A DNA stretch of 6,068 nucleotides from Acidothermales bacterium (GCA_017354575.1 JAFMQP010000253.1:1-6068); one strand, 5' to 3'. Numbered from the stretch's first letter, positions 1-6,068 are shown. The notes: generated from the letters alone by a model not told the origin. Program-made: numbers and translations.

Positions 1-1
1 G

Positions 2-1459
2 GGCACCTGGCGGTCACACCAGGTACCGCTGGCGAACGTCCGCGAGAACACGGAGCATCTCGCCGCGCTCGAGGAATGGCTGCGGTCGTACCGCCCGGAC
101 GAGCTGTTCGACGACGCGGGTCGTCCGGTGCAGGAGCTCAGCGCGTTGCCGCCCCGCGGCGACCGGCGGATGAGCGCCAACCCGAACGCGAACGGCGGCG
201 TGTTGCTGCACGACCTGCTGCTGCCGGACTTCCGTTCGTACGCCGTCGACGTGCCCAAGCCGGGCCAGACGTCGAGTGAGGCGACCCGCGTGCTCGGTGA
301 GTTCCTGCGGGACGTGGTGCGCGACAACCCGCGTAACTTCCGGTTGATGGGGCCCGACGAATTGGCGTCCAACCGGTTGGACGCGGTGTTCGAGGTGACC
401 GACCGGGTGTGGAACGCGAGCCGGCTGCCGACCGACGAGCATCTCGCGCCGTCCGGCCGGGTGATGGAGGTGCTCAGCGAACACCTGTGCCAGGGCTGGT
501 TGGAGGGTTACCTGCTCACCGGCCGGCACGGCCTGTTCACCTCGTACGAGGCGTTCGTGCACATCGTGGACGCGATGTTCAACCAGCACGCGAAGTGGCT
601 CAAGGTGACGCAGGCGCTGCCGTGGCGGCGCCCGATCGCGTCGTTGAACTACCTGCTCACCTCGCACGTGTGGCGGCAGGACCACAACGGTTTCACGCAC
701 CAGGACCCGGGTTTCCTCGACGTGGTGATGAACAAGAAGCCGGAGATCGTGCGCGTGTACCTGCCGCCGGACGCGAACTGCCTGCTGTCCGTCGCCGACC
801 ATTGCCTGCGCAGCAGGGACTACGTGAACGTGGTCGTGGCCGGCAAGCAGCCGGCGCCGAACTGGATGTCGATGGACGACGCGATCACGCACTGCACGCG
901 CGGCATCGGCCTGTTCGACTGGGCGTGCAGCGACAACGGTGACGAGCCGGACGTCGTCCTCGCCGCCGCCGGTGACGTGCCGACGCTGGAGACGATCGCC
1001 GCCACCGACCTGCTTCGTCAACATTTCCCCGACCTCCGCGTGCGGGTCGTCAACGTCGTCGACCTGATGCGGCTGCAGCCGGCCTCGGAGCACCCGCACG
1101 GCATGAGCGACGCCGAGTTCGACGCTCTCTTCACCGTCGACAAGCCGGTGATATTCGCGTTCCACGGGTACCCGTGGCTGATCCACCGGCTCACCTACCG
1201 GCGTCACGGCCACGCCAACATCCACGTCCGCGGGTACAAGGAGGAGGGCACGACCACGACGCCGTTCGACATGGTCATGCTCAACGACCTCGACCGCTAC
1301 CACCTGGTGATGGACGTCATCGACCGGGTACCGCGGCTCGGCGGACGCGCGGCGCACGTACGGCAGGCGATGGTCGACCAGAGGTTGCGCGACCGCGCCT
1401 ACACCCGTGACCACGGCGAGGATCCGCCGCACGTCGGCGAATGGCGCTGGTCGCACTGA
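2..1459 (+). CDS. xfp: Phosphoketolase (xylulose-5-P/fructose-6-P), C-terminal part, 5'-truncated by window edge
   Basis: This thiamine-diphosphate enzyme of the cytosol cleaves xylulose 5-phosphate (and in many members fructose 6-phosphate) with inorganic phosphate to acetyl phosphate plus glyceraldehyde 3-phosphate or erythrose 4-phosphate. The reading frame is open from base 2 and its first codons read GTWRSHQVPL, a typical internal phosphoketolase stretch, so the start lies outside the window. The visible 485 residues are the C-terminal ~60% of a family usually near 790-820 residues; the N-terminal third is missing only because of the window edge. Family blocks seen in order include RMSANPNANGG, LMGPDELASNRL, the segment LSEHLCQGWLEGYLLTGRHG, NQHAKWLK, DHNGFTHQDPG (visible residues 227-237), VVNVVDLM, HPHG, FAFHGYPWLIHRL and HVRGYKEEGTTTTPFDM. 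These cover the central XFP and C-terminal XFP_C domains. No frameshift is seen. An acetate kinase gene follows after 16 nt, the expected partner that consumes acetyl phosphate. Preference between C5 and C6 substrates cannot be read from this part. Confidence 0.97.
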   Translation, partial: GTWRSHQVPLANVRENTEHLAALEEWLRSYRPDELFDDAGRPVQELSALPPRGDRRMSANPNANGGVLLHDLLLPDFRSYAVDVPKPGQTSSEATRVLGEFLRDVVRDNPRNFRLMGPDELASNRLDAVFEVTDRVWNASRLPTDEHLAPSGRVMEVLSEHLCQGWLEGYLLTGRHGLFTSYEAFVHIVDAMFNQHAKWLKVTQALPWRRPIASLNYLLTSHVWRQDHNGFTHQDPGFLDVVMNKKPEIVRVYLPPDANCLLSVADHCLRSRDYVNVVVAGKQPAPNWMSMDDAITHCTRGIGLFDWACSDNGDEPDVVLAAAGDVPTLETIAATDLLRQHFPDLRVRVVNVVDLMRLQPASEHPHGMSDAEFDALFTVDKPVIFAFHGYPWLIHRLTYRRHGHANIHVRGYKEEGTTTTPFDMVMLNDLDRYHLVMDVIDRVPRLGGRAAHVRQAMVDQRLRDRAYTRDHGEDPPHVGEWRWSH

Positions 1460-1464
1460 GAACC

Positions 1465-1471
1465 GGGGGAG
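1465..1471 (+). promoter_or_regulatory. Ribosome binding site fixing the acetate kinase GTG start
   Basis: The purine run GGGGGAG lies 4 nt before the GTG at 1476, inside the 16-nt gap after the phosphoketolase stop. It supports GTG 1476 over an in-frame ATG at 1407, which would add 23 residues that do not look like acetate kinase and would overlap the phosphoketolase gene. Confidence 0.7.
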
Positions 1472-1475
1472 ACCG

Positions 1476-2573
1476 GTGCGTGTCCTCGTGGTGAACGCGG
1501 GGTCCAGCAGCCTCAAGCTGCGGTTGCTCGACGCCGCGGACCGCGTCGTCGACGCCAAGGACATCGGCGTCGGCCGCAGGGGCGGGTTCGACCCGAGCGA
1601 GGTCGCGGCGACGATCGGCGGCATGACGCAGGTGGACGCGGTAGGGCACCGCGTGGTGCACGGCGGCCGGGAGTTCGTCCAGCCGGTACTGCTCGACGCC
1701 GGGGTGCGCGGACGGCTCACCGAGTTGGGCGACCTGGCGCCGCTGCACCAGCCGAAGTCGCTCGCCGGGGTCGACTCGGTCGACGCCGTGCTGCCCGACG
1801 TCCCGGCGGTCGCCTGTTTCGACACCGCGTTCCACTCGACCCTTCCGGCCGCGGCGGCGACGTACGCCCTGCCCGAGGAATGGCAGGAGCGGTACGGCTT
1901 GCGCCGCTACGGTTTCCACGGTCTGTCGCACGCCTGCGCGACGCGCCGGATCGCGGATCTGCTCGGCACGGACCCGGGCCGGCTGGTCGTCTGTCACCTC
2001 GGCGCGGGCGCGTCCCTCGCCGCCGTGCGGGACGGCAGGTCGGTGGACACCACGATGGGCTTCACGCCGCTCGAGGGGCTGGTCATGGCGACCAGGTCCG
2101 GCAGCGTCGATCCCGGGCTCGTGCTGTGGCTGCACCAGCACGCCGGCATCCCCGTCGACGACGTCGCGGACGCGCTCGAACACCGCTCCGGGCTCTCCGC
2201 CCTCGCCGGGACGGCGGACATGCGCGCGGTGCTGTCCGCCGCGTACAGGGGCGACGCGCGAGCTGCCGCCGCACTCGACGTCTACGTCCACCGGCTCCGC
2301 GCCGGCGTCGCGGGCATGGTCGCGTCCCTCCGCGGGCTCGACACCCTCGTGTTCACCGGCGGCGTAGGCGAACACGCCTCGCGGGTCCGTGAGCTCTGCG
2401 CCGACGGGCTCGGCTATCTCGGTGTCGAGCTCGACGCAGACCGCAACGTCCGGGCGGACGCCGACACCGACATCAGTGCGCAGGATGCAGCCGTGCGCAC
2501 ATACGTCGTGACCGCCCGGGAGGACGTCGAGATCGCCCGCGGCGTCCGGGCGGTCCTCGGCGGCGCGAGCTGA
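1476..2573 (+). CDS. ackA: Acetate kinase, short phosphoketolase-linked form
   Basis: This cytosolic enzyme transfers phosphate between acetyl phosphate and ADP to give acetate and ATP; here it probably harvests acetyl phosphate made by the upstream phosphoketolase. The GTG start puts the ASKHA-fold motif VVNAGSSSLK at residues 5-14, where the family has it. Other signatures are GHRVVHGG (57-64, substrate Arg59), CFDTAFH (114-120, catalytic Asp116), RYGFHGLSH (144-152, His148), CHLGAGAS (173-180), MATRSGS (204-210, Arg207), FTGGVGEH (293-300) and REDVEIAR (348-355, probable Mg-binding Glu349). From my memory of the Methanosarcina thermophila enzyme, these match its Arg91, Asp148, His180, Arg241 and Glu384. 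At 365 residues it is some 35-40 shorter than that enzyme, with most of the loss before Arg59. Two motif changes stand out: HLGNG reads HLGAG (Ala177), and the usual LAPLHNP reads LAPLHQP. All core catalytic residues are kept, so it should be active. Activity on propionate or a different phosphoryl partner cannot be excluded. No phosphotransacetylase gene is in the window. Confidence 0.96.
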   Translation: MRVLVVNAGSSSLKLRLLDAADRVVDAKDIGVGRRGGFDPSEVAATIGGMTQVDAVGHRVVHGGREFVQPVLLDAGVRGRLTELGDLAPLHQPKSLAGVDSVDAVLPDVPAVACFDTAFHSTLPAAAATYALPEEWQERYGLRRYGFHGLSHACATRRIADLLGTDPGRLVVCHLGAGASLAAVRDGRSVDTTMGFTPLEGLVMATRSGSVDPGLVLWLHQHAGIPVDDVADALEHRSGLSALAGTADMRAVLSAAYRGDARAAAALDVYVHRLRAGVAGMVASLRGLDTLVFTGGVGEHASRVRELCADGLGYLGVELDADRNVRADADTDISAQDAAVRTYVVTAREDVEIARGVRAVLGGAS

Positions 2574-2579
2574 CGCCGT

Positions 2580-4994
2580 TCAGAGTCGGTAGGGCTCGCG
2601 GCCCGGCGGCTGGGCGGGCTGCGGGGTGAGCGGGCTGACCGCCTTCCACCGGCGGGTCAACGGTTTCCCCGGCCGGACGGTGACGTCCTCGCGCTGCTCA
2701 CCGGAGCAGTGGACGAGCTCGAGCGGCGCGTCGCCGTCGAGCGAGTACACCACCTTGCCCGGCGTGATCTCCAGGTGCAGGCGCAGTCCGTGCCGGCGCA
2801 CCGAGAAGCACAGTCGCTTCCAGTTCGGCGGCAGCTGTGGGCGGAACAGCAGCGCGCCGGCGATGTCGCGCATGCCGCCGAACCCGGCGACGAGTGCGAG
2901 CCAGCCGCCGGCCAGGGACGCGATGTGCAGGCCGTCCTTCGCGTTGCGCTCGAGGTCGCGCAGGTCCATCAGCGCGGCCTCGGCGAGATAGTCGGCCGCG
3001 AGGTCGAGGTGCCCGACCTCGGCCGCCATCACCGCCTGGGTACACGCGGACAGGGACGAGTCGCGAACGGTCAGCGGCTCGTAGTACGCGAACGCGCGCG
3101 CCTTCTCCTCGGTGCTGAACGCGTCGCCGCACCAGTGCATCGCGAGCATGAGGTCGGCCTGCTTGATCACCTGCCTGCTGTACAGGTCGAAGTACGGCGC
3201 GTGCAGCAGCAGCGGGTACTCCTCGTCCCGGGCGGAGCGCTCGAAGTCCCACATCTTCCAGCCGGTGAACCCCTGGCACTGCTCGTGTACCCGCTTCTTC
3301 TCGTCATACGGCACCGCCATGCGGTCGGCCGCACCGAGCCAGGACATGATCTCCTCGTTCGACACCCCCGCCGGCGGCCACTCCTTGGCGGCCTCCGCCG
3401 CCGCGCGCAGGTTCTGCGCCGCCATCAGGTTCGTGTACGTGTTGTCGTTGCACAGCGCGGTGTACTCGTCCGGCCCGGTGACGCCGTCGATGTGGAACCT
3501 GCCGTCGCCACCGATGTACCCGAGCGACATCCACAGCCTGGCGGTCTCGACGAGCAGCGGCAGCGCGCAACCGTGGCCGAACTCCTCGTCCCTCGTCCAC
3601 CACAGGTACCGCGCCGCCGCGACCGCGATGTCGGCGTTCACGTGGACGGCGGCGGTTCCGGCGGGCCAGTACGCCGAGCACTCCTGGCCACGGATCGTCC
3701 GCCACGGGAACGTCGCGCCGGCGAGCCGGAGCGTCCCGGCGCGCTCCTTCGCGAGGTCCATCGTGGAAAGCCGCCAGAGCAGCGCGTCGCGGGCGGCGTC
3801 CGGAGCGGTGGCGGTGAGCAGCGGCAGCACGAACGCCTCGGTGTCCCAGAAGGCGTGGCCGTCGTAGCCGGTGCCGGTGAGCCCCTTGGCCGCGATGGCC
3901 CGCCGCTCGGTGCGGACGCCCGCCTGGTAGGTGTGGAAGATGCCGAAGCGGGCGGCCTGCTGGATCTCCACCGGACCGTCGAGCTCGACGTCCGCGCCGG
4001 ACCAGAAGTCCTCGAACGCCTCCACCTGCTCGCGGTGGATGGCCTCCCACCCGGCGTCCACCGCGCTGAGCAGTGCCGCGGAGACCTGGTCGCGCAGCGC
4101 GGGAACGGACCGCTGGCTGGACCATCCGTACGCGACGAACTTCACCAGCCGCAGCTGCTGACCGAGGCCGAGGTTCGTCGACACGGCCACCCTGGCCCAG
4201 TCCGGGAACTGCGCGGTGACCTCCGTCGCGCGTGCGTCCGGCGTGCTGATCAGGTGGTCCATCGCACTGGCCAGCTGCAGCCTGCTCGACCGGGTGCGAT
4301 GGATCAGCAGCGCACGCAGCCCTTCCGCCACGTTCTCGACAGGTTCCAGCGCGTTGTCGATGACCGCGGTGACGCGCGGGTCGTTGGACTGTCGCGGCGT
4401 CGGCTCGTTCGCGACCAGCTCGGACTGGGCCACGATCCTGAGTGGCTCGTCGATCGGCTCGACCCGGTAGTCGACGGCGAGCAGCGAGCGACGGGTCAGC
4501 GAGACCAAGCGCGTGCTGCGGATCCGGACCTTCTTGCCGGCAGGGGAGCGCCACTCGGCGACACGCTCGAGGAGACCGCGTCGCATGTCGAGGATCCGTT
4601 CGTGCGACAGGATCTCGCCGTATCGCAGGTCGAGCGGCTCGTCGTCGACGAGCAGCCGGATCAGCTTGCCGTTCGTGACGTTGAGCACGGTCTGCCCGGA
4701 CTCGGGATAGCCGTAGCCCGCCTCCGCGTACGGCAGCGGCCTCGACTCGTAGAACGACGCCAGGTACGTTCCCGGCAGCCCGGCCGGGTCGCCCTCGTCG
4801 AGGTTGCCGCGTACGCCGATGTGCCCGTTCGACAGTGCGAACAGCGATTCGGACACCGCGAGCGTGGACTGGTCGAGCCCGACCTCGTGGATCCGCCACG
4901 GGTCGGTCAGGAAATGGTGCCCGTCGGCGACCTTGTGGCTGCCGTTCTCGGGTCGCCGATCCGGTTGCCGGCGAAGGCGTTCCGCCTCGCTCAC
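2580..4994 (-). CDS. GH65 family glycoside phosphorylase (trehalose/maltose/kojibiose type, specificity unassigned)
   Basis: GH65 enzymes mostly use phosphate to split alpha-linked glucose disaccharides with inversion, giving glucose and beta-glucose 1-phosphate; a minority are hydrolases. The 804-residue length is normal. Approximate domains are the N-terminal beta-sandwich (35-290), the (alpha/alpha)6 catalytic barrel (345-705) and the small C-terminal domain (708-760). Visible motifs are ALSNGHIGVRGN (53-64), AKGLTGTGYDGHAFWDTEAF (369-388), GATFPWRTIRGQECSAYWPAG (in 426-446), GVTGPDEYT (504-512) with the expected general acid Glu510, and KQADLMLA (611-618). DSSLSA (645-650) lies where phosphorylases bind phosphate, which favours a phosphorylase over a hydrolase. 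No signal peptide is seen, so it is cytosolic. The GTG start is supported by a GGAGGAG site 5 nt upstream and overlaps the stop of the HAD gene by 4 nt (GTGA), implying translational coupling. A beta-phosphoglucomutase-like partner fits a beta-glucose 1-phosphate product. This order recalls the Rv3400-Rv3401 pair of Mycobacterium tuberculosis (from memory). The first ~25 residues and the Pro-rich C-terminal tail are not recognisable domains. Confidence 0.95.
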   Translation of the reverse strand: MSEAERLRRQPDRRPENGSHKVADGHHFLTDPWRIHEVGLDQSTLAVSESLFALSNGHIGVRGNLDEGDPAGLPGTYLASFYESRPLPYAEAGYGYPESGQTVLNVTNGKLIRLLVDDEPLDLRYGEILSHERILDMRRGLLERVAEWRSPAGKKVRIRSTRLVSLTRRSLLAVDYRVEPIDEPLRIVAQSELVANEPTPRQSNDPRVTAVIDNALEPVENVAEGLRALLIHRTRSSRLQLASAMDHLISTPDARATEVTAQFPDWARVAVSTNLGLGQQLRLVKFVAYGWSSQRSVPALRDQVSAALLSAVDAGWEAIHREQVEAFEDFWSGADVELDGPVEIQQAARFGIFHTYQAGVRTERRAIAAKGLTGTGYDGHAFWDTEAFVLPLLTATAPDAARDALLWRLSTMDLAKERAGTLRLAGATFPWRTIRGQECSAYWPAGTAAVHVNADIAVAAARYLWWTRDEEFGHGCALPLLVETARLWMSLGYIGGDGRFHIDGVTGPDEYTALCNDNTYTNLMAAQNLRAAAEAAKEWPPAGVSNEEIMSWLGAADRMAVPYDEKKRVHEQCQGFTGWKMWDFERSARDEEYPLLLHAPYFDLYSRQVIKQADLMLAMHWCGDAFSTEEKARAFAYYEPLTVRDSSLSACTQAVMAAEVGHLDLAADYLAEAALMDLRDLERNAKDGLHIASLAGGWLALVAGFGGMRDIAGALLFRPQLPPNWKRLCFSVRRHGLRLHLEITPGKVVYSLDGDAPLELVHCSGEQREDVTVRPGKPLTRRWKAVSPLTPQPAQPPGREPYRL

Positions 4995-5710
4995 AACAGC
5001 TCCTCCAGGTCGCGGACGACGATGCTGGCACCGTGCTCGCGCAGGTCCGCCGCATGTCGTTCGTCGTGCCGGTTCACACCCACGACGTAACCGAACGCGC
5101 CGCGACGGCCGGCCTCGACGCCGGCGGTGGCGTCCTCGAACACAGCCGCCTGATCGGCGGGTACCCCGGCCCTGCGGGCACCGGCGAGGAACGCGTCCGG
5201 CGCGGGCTTGCCGGGCAGTCCCCGCTCGGCGATGGTCACGCCGTCGACGCGGTCCTCGACGAGATCTGCCAGGCCGGTGGTGTGCAGAACGTCACCGGTG
5301 TTGGCGCTGGACGAGACGACGATCCTGCGCAGGCCCACCTCGCGAGCCGCCACCAGGTACCGGCGCGAACCGGGGAAGACCGTGACACCGTCCTCGCGGA
5401 TGCGCCGCACCACTTCCGTGTTCTTGCGCTCGCCGATGGCGTGGACGGTGTCGGCGTCCGCGGGGTCGTCAGGGCCGCCCTCCGGCAGGTCGATGGCACG
5501 CGAGCGAAGGAAGTCCCGGACCCCGTCGAGCCGCGTCCTGCCGTCGACGTGGTCGTCGTAGTCGTCCTCGGTGAACGGCGGTTGGCCGTGCGCGGCGAGA
5601 ACCGGATCGAACGTGGCCTTCCAGGCACTGCGATGGACGGACGCGGTGTCGGTGAGCACCCCGTCGAGGTCGAACAGACAGGCACGTATCGCGTCCGGTA
5701 GCCCGAGCAC
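4991..5710 (-). CDS. pgmB: HAD-superfamily beta-phosphoglucomutase-like protein
   Basis: Beta-phosphoglucomutase converts beta-glucose 1-phosphate to glucose 6-phosphate through a phospho-aspartate and a bisphosphate intermediate in the cytosol. The 239-residue protein has all HAD motifs: FDLDGVLTDT (13-22; nucleophile Asp14, acid/base Asp16), Ser134 in VVSSSAN, Lys168 in GKPAPD, and the Mg site Glu192-Asp193 in FEDATAGVEAG. His26 and Arg60 match His20 and Arg49 of the Lactococcus lactis enzyme (alignment by eye). A helical cap lies between about residues 22 and 110. Some residues of the classic second phosphate site differ: Asp56 for Lys45, Ala136 for Ser116 and Asn137 for Lys117. This looks like the actinobacterial GH65-linked subgroup rather than the Lactococcus type. 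The GTG start is chosen because it has GAGGA 8 nt upstream and puts the DxD motif near the N-terminus; the frame stays open upstream to 5989, but that part has no HAD homology and runs through the opposite gene's promoter. It is first in a two-gene unit with the GH65 gene. A related sugar-phosphatase role is the main alternative. Confidence 0.88.
   Translation of the reverse strand: MLGLPDAIRACLFDLDGVLTDTASVHRSAWKATFDPVLAAHGQPPFTEDDYDDHVDGRTRLDGVRDFLRSRAIDLPEGGPDDPADADTVHAIGERKNTEVVRRIREDGVTVFPGSRRYLVAAREVGLRRIVVSSSANTGDVLHTTGLADLVEDRVDGVTIAERGLPGKPAPDAFLAGARRAGVPADQAAVFEDATAGVEAGRRGAFGYVVGVNRHDERHAADLREHGASIVVRDLEELL
5000..5006 (-). promoter_or_regulatory. Strong ribosome binding site for the GH65 gene
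   Basis: On the minus strand GGAGGAG sits 5 nt before the GTG at 4994-4992, inside the last codons of the HAD gene. It fixes the GH65 start and, with the GTGA stop/start overlap, points to translational coupling while still allowing strong independent initiation. Confidence 0.75.
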
Positions 5711-5718
5711 GCGCCCAA

Positions 5719-5723
5719 TCCTC
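5719..5723 (-). promoter_or_regulatory. Ribosome binding site for the HAD gene
   Basis: On the minus strand GAGGA lies 8 nt before the GTG at 5710-5708. It is the basis for choosing this start, together with the HAD motif I position 13-16 residues into the protein. Confidence 0.6.
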
Positions 5724-5935
5724 GCACACCCGTGCGGCTCGACCCGTTCGTGCGCGGTCCAGGTGTGTCGACGTGCTCGTGTGTGCCACCGAGGAGGTGA
5801 TGCAGGTTCTGGCGTGGGATCCGGGTAGCCGACGCAATGCCCCGGCCATGGCAGCGCCAATGACGTGAGTGCTGTCCATCGTTGGGATCGACCGTGGTCG
5901 CCGCCCGGCCGTCGCCCTGGCAACGGCGCGCGGCC

Positions 5936-5941
5936 TAAGCT
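5936..5941 (+). promoter_or_regulatory. Predicted -10 box (TAAGCT) of a leaderless promoter for the DUF1737 gene
   Basis: TAAGCT matches the actinobacterial TANNNT -10 pattern and ends 7 nt before the A of the ATG at 5949, the usual distance from -10 box to transcription start. No Shine-Dalgarno-like sequence lies between it and the ATG, so transcription and translation could begin on the same base. No good TTGAC-like -35 is seen at 17-19 nt spacing, which is common for such promoters. Confidence 0.5.
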
Positions 5942-5948
5942 CGCGTCC

Positions 5949-6068
5949 ATGGCTGACAGCAGCGATCTGCCTCGATACCGCGTCCTCACCGGTCCGGACG
6001 ACGACGCCTTCTGCCGACGGGTCAGCGAAGCGCTCGAACTCGGGTACGAACTGCACGGCTCACCTTCC
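5949..6068 (+). CDS. DUF1737 domain protein, N-terminal part, cut by window edge
   Basis: The frame opens with ATG at 5949 and runs off the right edge after 40 codons with no stop. The residues LPRYRVLTGPDDDAFCRRVS (7-26), followed by a GYELHG block (33-38), match the pattern I know from DUF1737 proteins, small proteins of unknown function usually of some 60-80 residues. So roughly half of it is probably visible. No signal peptide or membrane segment is seen. It is transcribed away from the HAD gene. There is no ribosome binding site; the TAAGCT box 7 nt upstream suggests a leaderless message. The assignment rests on recall of the motif, and no function can be inferred from it or from its neighbours. 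Confidence 0.8.
   Translation, partial: MADSSDLPRYRVLTGPDDDAFCRRVSEALELGYELHGSPS

Larger units (their letters stand above)
5711..5948. other. Divergent intergenic region between the HAD-GH65 unit and the DUF1737 gene
   Basis: These 238 nt must carry the promoters for both divergent transcripts. On the plus strand a TANNNT box is seen just before the DUF1737 start (separate entry). On the minus strand I found no convincing -35/-10 pair for the HAD gene. A GT-rich patch at 5762-5790 holds two GTGTGT copies (5763-5768 and 5779-5784, starts 16 nt apart) flanked by GGTG and CACC. It could be a regulator site, but the symmetry is too imperfect to call. GCCATGGC near 5846-5853 is a short palindrome of a kind expected by chance. 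A 22-codon frame at 5800-5868 is discussed under rejected items. Confidence 0.6.

Noticed and set aside
2..1459. Phosphoketolase considered as a degraded or N-terminally truncated gene
   Set aside because: The frame is intact from the first full codon to a normal C-terminus; the missing part is explained by the window edge.
1407..1475. An earlier in-frame ATG for acetate kinase at 1407
   Set aside because: It would overlap phosphoketolase by 53 nt and add 23 residues before the family N-terminus; the GTG at 1476 has a good ribosome site and the right motif spacing.
14..1825. A 603-codon open frame on the minus strand opposite phosphoketolase and acetate kinase
   Set aside because: It is Arg/Val/His-rich with no recognisable motif, and lies opposite two genes with clear family signatures. 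Long antisense frames are expected in very high-GC coding DNA.
2561..2578. Small hairpin at the convergent junction considered as a bidirectional terminator
   Set aside because: Only 5 GC pairs plus possible G-U pairs, an 8-nt loop containing a stop codon, and no T-tract on either side.
2709..5090. A 793-codon open frame on the plus strand opposite the GH65 gene
   Set aside because: Same reason: Arg/Val-rich low-information translation, no domain, and complete overlap with a full-length GH65 gene on the other strand.
5791..5868. A 22-codon plus-strand frame (ATG 5800, stop 5866-5868) preceded by GAGGAGG at 5791-5797
   Set aside because: The purine run is only 2 nt from the ATG, too close for normal initiation; the peptide is featureless and no promoter is seen. 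Probably chance, though a leader peptide cannot be ruled out.
5711..5989. Upstream extension of the HAD frame on the minus strand by 93 codons
   Set aside because: The extension has no HAD homology and crosses the DUF1737 promoter and start; the GTG at 5710 has a ribosome site and places motif I correctly.

Overview
The window is high-GC DNA (roughly 70% GC by eye) with strong third-position G/C bias, GTG starts and a TANNNT-type -10 box. Together with the protein variants encoded, this points to an actinobacterium; genus and species cannot be read from the sequence. It looks like ordinary chromosomal metabolic DNA. I see no transposase, integrase, CRISPR array, tRNA or rRNA.

Layout. (1) Positions 2-1459, plus strand: the C-terminal 485 codons of a phosphoketolase, cut by the left edge. 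(2) Positions 1476-2573, plus strand: a short acetate kinase 16 nt downstream, almost certainly in the same operon. (3) Positions 2580-4994, minus strand: a full-length GH65 glycoside phosphorylase that ends 6 nt from the end of the acetate kinase gene, in a tail-to-tail arrangement. (4) Positions 4991-5710, minus strand: a HAD-family beta-phosphoglucomutase-like protein whose stop overlaps the phosphorylase start (GTGA). (5) Positions 5711-5948: a divergent 238-nt intergenic region. (6) Position 5949 to the right edge, plus strand: the first 40 codons of a small DUF1737 protein, apparently read from a leaderless transcript.

How the genes could work together. The minus-strand pair resembles a phosphorolytic disaccharide route: GH65 splits an alpha-glucobiose (trehalose, maltose, kojibiose or similar) with phosphate to glucose plus beta-glucose 1-phosphate, and the HAD mutase turns the latter into glucose 6-phosphate without spending ATP. 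The plus-strand pair is the phosphoketolase shunt: xylulose 5-phosphate or fructose 6-phosphate is split with phosphate to acetyl phosphate, from which acetate kinase makes ATP and acetate. The region thus holds two phosphate-driven, ATP-sparing modules facing each other. That they form one functional unit is inference.

I found no clearly novel system. The points most worth a second look are the variant active-site residues in the acetate kinase and the HAD enzyme, the unassigned GH65 specificity, the near-zero convergent gap without a terminator, and the predicted leaderless start of the DUF1737 gene.
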